In this document: positions 6,535-18,500 of the stretch, piece after piece
Numbering within the stretch: position 1 is the stretch's first letter
Layout: every line of letters begins with the position of its first letter
Origin: a virus
IMG/VR virus record: IMGVR_UViG_3300017743_000153
Location: 1-22,073 of that record
Length of the DNA stretch: 22,073 nucleotides
Direction: 5' to 3' (one strand)
The notes under the pieces: generated by a model
Told to the model about the DNA's origin: nothing
Database searches by the model: none
The model's input: the letters and a program-made list of their open reading frames with translations, nothing else
Made by a program: the position numbers and the translations under genes

Positions 6535-9500
6535 ATGATGTATAATCCCTATACTTCAAAGGTTCAAACCTAGACAGAAGACCAGAAGAAGAAATTCCAA
6601 TGATTCCATTGTTGCCATAGAAACTAAATTCTTGTGGTGATGTTCTTCCTTCGAATTGAATCTTACCCCAACTGAATCTACCCATATTAGAAGCAGAACT
6701 AATTCCACCTGCGTATACAGTAAAGGTTCTAGTATCAAGGGTATATGAAGAAGAATCAAAAGTAATCAAAGAAGAAGAGAATGACTCGGTTGAGATATTA
6801 CCAACATTAACAAATACCCTTCTTACAGTGGTATTACCAACACCAATAACATTTTTCTCAAGAGTGTAAGTACTCTTAACTTGATATACACAATCAATGA
6901 ATGATGTAGTGATTCCAATAGGGGTTCCATCAATTCTATTAGAATCGATAGTTTCAGTTGTGTCAACATTTGAGTTGAATACTGAGAAGTAATCACCAGT
7001 TCCAATACCACTGACTGTGATACCAGTTCCAACATATTCACTATCTCTCATAAACGAATCAGTAGGAATATAGAAATCAAGGATTATTTCATTTCCACCA
7101 GATACAGTTGATAAACCAAATCCAACCAAAATACCATAATCACCACTATAATCGTCAACACCAATCTCTTCTCTTACGATAGTTGGCTCAGAAATGAGAA
7201 CTAAAGGAGGATTAGTGTCCGTATAACCAGTTCCAGGGTTGGTAATAGTTACAACACCAACACTACCACTAGAGAGTGACAATGTGCCAGTAGCTCTTGT
7301 TCCATCAGAAGGATTAGCAATACTCAGTGTTGGAGCTATAGTGTATCCAGAACCAACATTGGTTACATTGATAGAGACAGTTCCAAGTCCAGAAACAATA
7401 GCCGTAGCAGATGCTGAAACTGAATTATCCTGAGACAAAATCTTAATCTTTTTCTGGAAATCTCTACTATTAGACTCACTTTGAGTATCAAAGAGAGGTC
7501 TTACACTATCAACATAGGCAATTGTTGAAACCAAACTAATTGGTTGAATTAGGTAGGAAGTTGGATAAATCAGAGGTTCATATTCGACCCTATCCTTACC
7601 TATTTCCTGTCCATTGATGACCTTATCAATCTGTTGCTTACACCATATTAGAGGTCTACTGAGAGTTGTATCATTGGTGACACCGGGACCATTGTAGGTA
7701 GTGGTTTGAACACTATCAATAGTGTTAATACCGACAACAGTTCTCACATCTTCATTCAACCCAGAACCCTGTCCTTGTTTTGGATTGTTGTTTATGTCTA
7801 ATGTGTCACCAGTTTTAACTGTTTCCAGAACATCAGTGAATACAACATCAACATCTCCACTACCCTTATAAAATAGTACCTTTGAACTATCACCAGGTTC
7901 TGGTGGTTCAACGAACTGAACTGTACCACCTCCAGTAAAGTTATATGCGACTTCTGGTTGTTGAAGAACATCGTTGATGAAGATCAATAGTGTTTTATCA
8001 ACTTCAATAGGTGATCCAGGTGCTGATTGAATTGAAAGTGCAACATCATTAACTGATAATCTAAAACTTCTACTTAAACCATCAAACTGAGAATCAAAGT
8101 TATCAAGAACCTGAAGTTGTCCAATAGAGAAACCATTAAAATCATCTTGATAGATTTCATCAATAGTAATCTGGAACTCACTGAAGGTTCCACTAGTAGG
8201 AATACCGGTCGCTCCACCAACATTAACAGTTAAGATCTCACCATTACCATAGGCGAAACCTTCTTGTTTCAGTTGGTAATCAATAACACTACCACCAGAT
8301 CCAACTTGAATATCAATAGTTGCAGATTGACCGATACCCTGTATAGAACTTCCACTGTAGACCAGAGGAATGTTTGTATATGACGCGGGATCATCGATTA
8401 CAAGTTTAGGTAAGTTAGTTGAGGTATAACCAGATCCAGGATTGGTAATTGTAACACTAGTGACATTACCACCAGATACAGTAGCTGTACCAATAGTTTG
8501 AATATTAGGAGTTCCAATACTAGAAGTTTGAACACCAACAAATACTGTTCCTAATCCTGATCTATAACCAGAACCAGAGTTACCAATACTTACAGAGGTA
8601 ATTGTTCCAGCTACAGATACAGTAACTGTACCACCAGCTCCAATCAAAGGTTGATATCCACCACCTTCTGTGGATCCAATAGAAACAATAAAACCACCAA
8701 TTGGAAGATTACTTCTATTAGGATCGTAACCATAAGCTGCTCCACTCTCTTCAAACCTGATTGAAGAAATGCCAGAAACAGTTTCAGAAAGATCATAGGT
8801 TCCTTGATTTGCTTGAACACCCAGTGGTTCTTGGAAGATATTGTTTATCAGAATAATGGCATTATCTGTTGAGAATCCTGTGGTATTCTGACCTCCACTG
8901 GTAAGTCTAAACTCACTTCTAAGACCTGTGAAGTTATTTGATACATCATCAAATACGTGGTTAGCGAAATATGTCTCTCTATCGGTGTTGACAGGAGCAG
9001 TTCTCATAAAGGTTCTACCTTGGAAAGTAGAATGTGTGGTTAAACCAGTATAATCTCTCTCAGAAGGTGCAGATGATGTGGTAGAGAGTGGAATAGCTCC
9101 ATATGGTGGAGAGATAAAGTTCAGAGTACTTCCGACAATATTATAAGTACCACTCATTTTAGTGATAGTAGATCCAATACCATGAGGTTCTAAGTTTGTT
9201 CCAAGTTGACCTCTCTGGACAGTCAGATTTTCGGCACCACCAACACCGACAGAGATAACACGCATCACCTCATCATTAATCTTAACTAAATCAGCTGCAG
9301 CAATAGATGTTATACCAGTGGTTCCGAGTATAGAATCAAATATAATATTGCCATTAAGAGATGTAGTAATCTGAGTTTCAGATAAAGGGGCCTGAATCAT
9401 ATTATCAACAGCGATTAGAGCTTTAGAGTTCTGTTTCTTAGCAGTGATATTATGAGAGGTTCCAATACCGACTGAGGTAAATTGTAATACCTCTGGATTT

Positions 9501-12500
9501 AATCTTAGTGCCTTTTCTGCACTTTCTGCAAATCTGACACTACCATCTCCAATCTTAACAACAAATAAATCTTTAGGAAGTTTATTGGTAACACCAATAC
9601 CAGTCACATTAGTTGCCGCAATTCCAATAGCCTGTTCTGTTCCATTACCAGCATAAGAGTAAGTAACATTTTCGCCAGTTACAAAGAAATGTTCTTTGAG
9701 GAATAAAGTATTATTATCAAAATCAAATATTGTTGAGGTATTTCCAGCAAATTGTCTCTCGAAAATTGGAAGACCATCATGTTTGAGATCAAATGCAGTT
9801 CTCAGATCAAGTTTAGTACCACTATAAAGACCTCTATCTGATTTAATATCAACGTTGTTTAGATTAAAATTAGTTGGAGCACTCACGTCATCATCATAAA
9901 GTTTCTGCTCAATACCAAATGTTCTGACTTGAACATCTGTGCTTGCATTGGGTGTGTAAGTTAAGTTTCTATACTTACCAGTTGTTGTAAATCCAATCTG
10001 ACCAATACTATTACCAGTATAGACGTTTGCAAACTCTACAAAACTATGATTCGATTCAGAAGCGATAACACAAACTTCAAACATCTCATACTGAGAGTTT
10101 GTTGTATCCTTAACAGATACAACATAATAACCAGTTGAGTATGGTTCTTCAAACTGAAGGATTGTATTAGCTGATGGGGATCCAGAAGATGCGATATTCT
10201 TAAATCCAGAGTTTAATCTAGATTCTTGGAATGTTAATGAAGAGATACCACTTGCAGAATCAGATATTCTTACAACAGAACAATTAGTTGTAACCGCTGA
10301 ACCAACATTTGGTGTATATTCAAGAATAAAGTTACCACCACCGTCAATTCTGGATCCAAAAGTACCAAATCCAGTAGATGAGTATGAACCAGGTTTGGTT
10401 TGCATCTGACCATAATCCACCATATGAACATCAGTTCCATCATGGATCAGGTTAAGCTCATTAAATGCATATTCTCCTTTATCATCTTCCTGAAGAACAA
10501 GAACCTTCATCGCTCTGTCGTTTGCTGCCGTAGTATCCACAATTTGAGTAGTTACTCCATCAGGAACAGTAGTTCTAGTAGATTGCAGAGCGACACTATT
10601 ACCAAGTTGAGTGTTACCAATAGAGGTTATATTGTCCTTGATACTGATAGAAATTGTGGATGTATCATATATGTTGTTCGCAAACTTTACAGGATGGAAC
10701 TGAAGATTCCAACCATCAGCAGTTGAGAAATAATCAAAGTATCCAAGTTCTGGATAAGTTTCTAGTGTTGCATATTCTTGCATATATCCAACACTTTCAC
10801 TTTGAATCAGTGAAACAATAGAGAGTTGCCTCTCATCTGTAAAGATTCTATCCCTTACAAATGTGAATATTTTATTGTAGATATCATTAAACTCAAATGC
10901 ATCAATATCACTATACTTAGTGGGTCTTTCATTACTGAAGAACTCACCACTGAAGTCATCAATATCAAGAACTCTGTTACCAACTGATTGGAAGTAATCT
11001 GAAAGAATTCTATTCTCAAAGAAAATTTCATCAGAAGACAGAACACCATTTATAGTATTATTGCTCTCTGTTACATAATCAAAATCATAGAAACAGTAGA
11101 CACTTGCTCTACCAACAATATCGGTAGTAGTTTCAACATCAGAATCAAAAGGTTGTACAATCGCCAACGGTTGATCTTCTATACTGATGACTTGAAGATC
11201 AGAGAACTCCTTATATCCAGAAGTATGGTTGAGTGCAGATACTGGATCTTCCCAGGTATCATAAGGAACTCTAGATTTGATAGAATATGAGAATGTTTGA
11301 TAATACTCATTATTGGGGATTCTTTGTAGAGAATCATTCAAGAAACCTGTGTTCTTCTGCCAACCATAAGTTATAGTTGCACCAGCACCGGTAGTAATCT
11401 CGGCATCAAAATCAATTTTAGTTCGAATGACAGCTTGAGTATCAGATGATAGACCTCTTACAATTTGTCCAACTTCATACTCTTTAGAAGTATCAACTTT
11501 AAGGATTTCAGTAACTGGATTCCAAGATTCAACTCTACCAGTTTGTTTTCCTTCATATAGAATTATTTCATTTTTAAAGAAATCATTTGTTGTAAGAGTG
11601 GTATTGAAGATTGGAAAGTGGTCAACAGGAATAACTCTACCAGCTGAATTTGATAAATCTACACTACCAGGAACATCACTATCACTCAGATATTCTTTAA
11701 GACTATAATCAATATATGCTCCGCCGCCACCAATCTTGGAGTCTAAATCAGTTATACTAAAGAACTGGTAACTATAGTTTTCAGAGTTATATCCTTTAGC
11801 TGTGGAATTAACACCGACATTCAAATTTTCAACAAAAATCTTACTACCAATATTGTACGGGAATGCACTAGCGTCACTAAATGTACTGTTCAAATAAAGT
11901 CTGACAGTCTTAGTTGATGAGGTGTATGTTAAAGAAGCAATACCAATACCATTTGTATTATCAATAGGAATGATTTCTGGTGTTACATTAAACATTCCAG
12001 TAGAGTTTTGGAGAATAGTAACTTGATTATCCCCAAGACTGTAAGTAAGATCTAAATCTTCAACAACCTCTCTTGTAAATCCATCAAGAACAACCAAGCT
12101 TGGTGATCTCAGATAATTTCTACCACCAGAACTAATACCAATAGACTCAAATGATGTTAGAGATTCTAATTCAAGAATTTCAGGTGGATTAGCAATAGGT
12201 CTTAGAGTCTCATCAGTTGGATAGTCAAATCCAATATTCTGTGAATTAAAAGTTACTCTTTCAATCTTACCAATAGAAGTGCTTTGTGGTTTAAGAATAC
12301 AACCACTACCGTGAGATGTAGTTACCCTTTTGATACTAGGAATACTATCATAGTTACTACCATTATCTAACATCGAAATACGACTGATTGGACCAAGAGC
12401 CGTAGATGATGTGGTTTCATATGTGGTGACTGAGTTCTCAATATTATATGTTGAAACATCAGGTTCTAGAGAAACATTATAACTGAAGGTAGTCGTTCCA

Positions 12501-15500
12501 ATACCACTGAGTGTATGGACACCATCATATCTGGTTTTTTCTACACTGATTTCCTGATGTGAATTTACATCAGTGTCAATAAAGATTTCTTTTTTAACAT
12601 TAGTGATGATATCATTATTAATTGGAACAAACTTATACCATAAGTTTGTTGGAACTTCATCAGATACCAATAGAGTTAGATTTGCATCTGAATCGATACC
12701 AGGTTGCCCAGAAGTTGTAACTTCAAAAGTAGTTTTGGTTTTAGATGTGTCATACACATTGGTATACTCACTATCACTATACAGTCTTAACTCAAAAGCA
12801 GAATAACGAACACCACTGACAACAAAGGAAAGTGATGGATTGGAAAGATCAAATTTGAGTCTGTTGTTCCTCTTTACATACAATGGTGGATTAATCTTGA
12901 AAAGAGTACCATTACCAGATGAAACAATATCAATAACTTTTGGTCTATCTTTCGATAGTTGGAACTTCTCTTTTATAAGTTGAATAGAGTTTGTATCATA
13001 TGGGTAGACGTAGTATAACTGATCGTCATCTAAACCATTGATAGATGAAGAACCTTCCCTATAAAGAACTTTATCACCTTTAACAAAATCATGACCTATT
13101 ATAGTCGCAGTGTTTTTGACAGTATCGGTAGCAGTAATACTCTTAGGATCAAATAAGATTCTTCTAGAAGAATCATCATAAGTAACACTCACTGTTTTAG
13201 TATCAGTTGGTTTGACAGAAATGTATACAGTATCAACAACTGAAAGACCGTGTGTTCCAGAAGTTGCAACATTGACTGTAGTTCTAGAGATTCTACCAGT
13301 CAATACATCGTCCTTATCTGTAAGGAAACTATGGTAGTCATTAGTGGGAACAGATGTGAAGTAAAGAAGTCCCGAAGTTGTTCCAACTCCAACAAATTGT
13401 GCTTCAGTTCCCATACCAATCTTATTGGTGGAAAGACCAATAAAATCTCTACTTATAGGAGCTGTGTAATAAAAATTATATGTGTCTAAGTTCTTGAAGG
13501 TAGGAGTGATACCATTCCAAACACCAATAGCAGTTCCACCCTGTCTATTGTAGTAAAGTCTATCATTTACACTCAAACCATGATTTGGGAGATATATTTG
13601 TTTGGTAGGAACAAACATCTGGGTAACACCCACACCAGGGTTGGAGAAGGTTATGGTAGAACCAACACCAACAGTGCCAACACCTACAACTTCTTGTGGG
13701 TAGAAGTAATATTCCTTATTGATTTTAAGAGCACTGGTTGTTTTCAGAGCACCAACGTTAATACGGAACTTGCGAGGATCCTCAAATAGAATTGTACTGT
13801 TGGTATGCGCCAAACCACAGGAGATGCCATCATATTCTCTTCTAACACGAATTCTTCTTGATCTGTCATCAATATTCAGAACTTTTATATTCTCTGTTCC
13901 AATACCAAGGATATCATTCTCACGAATGGTTGGATAGTTTAGATCACCGGACACATAGAAGTAAGTGGTAAGACCTGTAACACTTGTAGAACCGACTCCA
14001 AGAGTTAATACAAAGTTATCTGTTCTAATACCAAGTCTGGTATTTGTAACTCCAGAGTAACCACTGAAAGTTGTAGATAGTCCAGAGATAGTTACTATAT
14101 CAGTGTTATTAAATGGAATAGACTGAGTAGAGAAACCAATAAATTGATTCAAATTCTGGATATTTCCAAACTCAATATTATCTAAACCTGTGGTCTCAAA
14201 GTTAATGTAATTTACATCAACACCAGCTACTCTCTCTACACGACCTTGTGCGTCAGTTCCACTAGTTCCTTCATTGTTAATCAGAATACGGTCATTGACT
14301 TTGTAGAAATTACCTCCAGTAGTAATACCAATACTCTCAATAGATCCTTTAGATATACTAAGAATATCTAGTGATTGATTTTTTTCTTTATCAGAGTTAA
14401 ACACATAATCATAACCACTATTGTCATCATTAGTATGATATGCAATCGTGTTTCTAAACCACTCACCATTCTCCAGGTTGTAATCACTTTGATTACTCAA
14501 TACACCGAAGTTAGCGGTATTTGGTTTAGAATAGAATGTATTTCCAATGAAGTAGGGGAATGTAGGTCTTCTATAGTTTTTAAAAGGACCAGTAGAATCA
14601 ACACTAAAAGTATTCAGAGTTGAGAAATAACAATATCTACCATTTGGATAATCAGGTGTAACACAGAAACGACCATTATGAATATCAAGGTCACCTCTAT
14701 CCGTGAAGATATAATCTTCAATAAAATATCCGAGGGGGAACAATGATGTTGGTGGTCTATTAGTAGGATTGGTTCTTAGTTCATACCCAGAAATCATCTG
14801 AGATATATTACCACCCTGTGGATCAGTAAATCCATAAGGACCATAAATGGGATTACCATCATACGCCCAACCAAGAATAGGTGAGTGATAAGAACTTGTT
14901 TTCTCTATACCACCAGCTAGTGTAAGATCAGAGATACCATACTGAGTTTCATCACTGCCAGAGATAACATAAGTGTTAGATCTCAAAGGTCTTGGTGCAT
15001 AGAGGTGACAGTACTCAAGCGAGTTGTCATCAATACTCTCACTCACAAAACCATCATCAACACCAATATTATCAAAGTCTCTTTCAAAGAGGTTGATATT
15101 CCAGTTTCTGATTACAGCTTCAGTTTCGCCATACTTACCCGCAGGTTCTACTTGAATATTGGTCGATCCACTAATATAATCACTACCACCTCTCATAATC
15201 TTAACAGAAGTGATTACACCATTCTCAATGATTGGTGTAAGTTTTGCAAATCTACCCTCACCTGTAACAATAAGATTTGGAGAAGAATTATATCCAGATC
15301 CACCATCATTTACAATGATATCAACAATTTTTGAATTACTTACAATAGGTGTTAGTTGTGCATCTTTACCACTGTTGAATGCGATATTTGGCTGTCTATT
15401 GAAGTTAATGATTTCTGATGACCCATAAGCCACACCATTATTTGTTAGATCAACAGATTGAATTGATCCTCTGAAAAGAGGTTGAACTTTGCACTGGAAG

Positions 15501-18500
15501 TCTTGGCCTGTGACCGTATTGACACCAATAATGCCGTCAACAGTAACCTCAATGGGAAGATAGTTAAAACTACCATTACCAATAGTAGAGATATCAACTA
15601 ATATATTTCTATCATAAAAATACTTATTATCAGTCGCACCAGTTCCTACCAAAGATAATGAGAAGTTGTCATCATCTACCTTATTAACATAGTAATTCTC
15701 TGTAGTAGAAAGTCCGACAATACCACTAGTTGTTGTGGAGTACTTAATAATCTCACCAGAACTGTAACCGTGGTTGGGAATATTAAAACGATTACTTGCT
15801 GTGTTGATTCCAATTACTGGGATCTTTCTTTGATTATTTTTATAACCTTTACCAGGATTTATAATATAGATATCTGATACAATACTTTTATGGTCAACTG
15901 CAGTAATAGCCTGGAAACCTGTTCCGAAATCAACAATATCAACGGTATTGATTCCAACTCTTGCGTTGTCCTCTGAAGTATGAAGTTTGATAGTAGAAGT
16001 ATCTACCAGTTCAACATAATAGAATGTATTGGTTGAAAGACCTGCGATTGGATTGCCATCTTTGGCATCATAGAAAACCTTATCAGCAAGATTAAGTTTA
16101 TGGAATGTTGAGAAACCAATTAGATTGGCTTCAGTATTAATTCCGATATTAATTGTTGTTGCAGAGAGTCTTGAGTTAAGTTCTGAGTTAAAGTTGAGTG
16201 AATGAACGATACTCGTCATGTTCACTCTAGCAATAGCCTCTTCTGTGGGATTACCTCCAGTGATAGTTACTGTGGGAACATTCAGATAGTCAAAACCACG
16301 GTCAATTAGGTTTAGACCTACTAGATCTCCTTCGATTGATACAGTCCCTTCTGCACCACTACCATAGTCATCAACGATGCTCAATACAGGAGGATTGATG
16401 ATATCATATCCCTCACCAGGATTAGTGATTTCAAGAGATCTGAGATCACCATACTTTAAACCTTCGCCAGATTTATAATTAAGAATCTCAACACCATTAA
16501 TCAAAATACCACTATAACCAGGTTCAGTTAGATAGTTACCAGATTTGTTGTCAGGTGTGAGAACTTCTCTTACAATATTCTGTGGAGAAAGTTTCTTATT
16601 ATAGAAATCATAATAGATGAACTCATTATTTGATACAGTTCCGAGTAAGGTTACAAATTTCTCAGAAAAGATATCAGATCTAGATCTTGAAAGTTTGATA
16701 CTTGTAGAATTAATTCTCTTCACATAATAAACATTAGCTTCTATATTCTCAAATTTACTCTCTACTTCAGTTGTAACTGTGATTCCATCAGGGGCAATTG
16801 TTGTTGATTTAATTACACCTGGTTTGTAGAAGATGGCATCACCATTTAAAAAACCATGATCTTGATTTGTAGTGAGAACAAGAGTTTCAAGGTCAGCAGA
16901 AGATCCAGAAAAAGTGATCTTCTTATCATAAGGATCAGTAAAAATATTTGAGTAGTTAGGAAGTGAATTGGATGCAACTACTACATCACCATCAAACTTC
17001 TGATATACATTTTGAATATTAGCAACAAAGTTATTCAGAGTAGGATATTTGCCAGAGTTTCCTTTAAGGAGTTGATTCTCGACTTTGATATATGAAATAC
17101 TACCAACATTTGCTGCCAGTTTTGCAAGAAAAGTGTTAGCAGATGAAGATCTGATTACAATTCCAGGAAGTTGTAATCCACTATTACTTCTTAGTGTAAT
17201 CTGATATCCAGGTCTTAGGAAGTGACTATCAAGTAGAGTGATAAAATATGACTTCTCCAGTTCATCAACTAGTTCAATGTCCTCAATATTCCATTCTGTT
17301 TTAATATTGGAATACCAGTTCTGAGATCTTTCATCTCCTCTCTCAATACCAAGAGTTTGAATATTGATAGTATCACCTTCACTATAGAAGTATGAATCTT
17401 GTTTTAGTTTGAATTCTTTAAGAGTAGAAGTAATACGAACCTGAATTTGATTACTAGTATCAAATCCAACATATGCATATGAATAATCATCTAAACGAAT
17501 ATCTTCTTTTGATGTAAAAGTATCATCAACTCCATAAACATTGAAGAACTGATTAACACTCTTACCAGTATATGCAATCGAAACTATATCCCCTACATTA
17601 TCCTTGATGATTAACTTACCAGTATCTGGAAAACCAATAGTTGAATCAACATCAAGAATAGTTGAACCAATGCTTACATTGTTCAGAAGTTTTGTTTTAG
17701 GATTAACTTTGAACTCGCCAAAGATAGAACCACTAACACTAATGTCTCTAGCATATCCAGAGTCAATACTTATTTGATAATACTGTTTGTCACCATAGAT
17801 AATTGGTTTAACATCAGATACAGAACCTCTAGAGTTTGTAGAGTCCTGGAAGAGAGTAAGATTCTTGAGTTTTAATGGATCACCTAAAACTTGTTCTACA
17901 ACAAAGTCTTTTTCTACTTTGTAGTCTGCATTAGAAGGTCTAAACAGAAACTCACTTGGTTTGATAACTTCTACTTCTTCACCATACAGAGCTCTGAAGA
18001 GAATCTTAAATGATTGATCTGTTCCTTTTGATTTGTAAAAACTATCTACATTGTATAAGAAATTTCTCTGATCTAAATCGGAGAAAAACTGTCTATCATT
18101 GAAACCAGGTGCAATCTGATTCTTTAATTTCCTAAAGAACTCTTGGAGGAAAATAACATTCAGATTTTGGATTACTGAATTATCTGTATGTTCTGAAGCT
18201 TCTGTTTGATTAAACGTCAGTTGATCTGGTTGGTTACCAGAAACATATGTTGTAATACCACTGAATCCTCTGATACAATTGATAAAGGAGTTATTACTAA
18301 TCGATTCGTAGTGAATAATTTCTTGGTCAATCTTGATAAGACCATTAGTCTCAGGAAAACCTTCAGTAAAGTTTGTGAGAGATGATGTAGGGATTGTTGT
18401 GGCAGTATAATCCAGTGCACCATTCAGTTGAGTAGAAGTCTTAAGGTTGAATAACTCATCAACCTTAACATACTTGTCAATATTTTGAATCAAATCAAGA

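Larger units (their letters stand above)
12950..16875 (-). repeat. Region of HGxxxGDxVxY-type repeats in the giant protein
   Basis: Six units share a 'H-G-h-x3-D-x-h-x-Y' strand. Most also have a G-L-S/D turn and a YYV strand. They begin near residues 585 (DHGFLNGDAIFY), 840 (HKLNLADKVFYD), 949 (NHGYSSGEIIKY), 1679 (NHGLSVNDRLYY), 1789 (THGLSVVDTVYI) and 1843 (GHDFVKGDKVLY). The units are interspersed with GxGY repeats and flank the YHYH domain. Confidence 0.6.

Noticed and set aside
14520-15020. YHYH domain as an enzyme active site
   Set aside because: No known catalytic motif is visible and the family has no established activity, so only the domain name is given.
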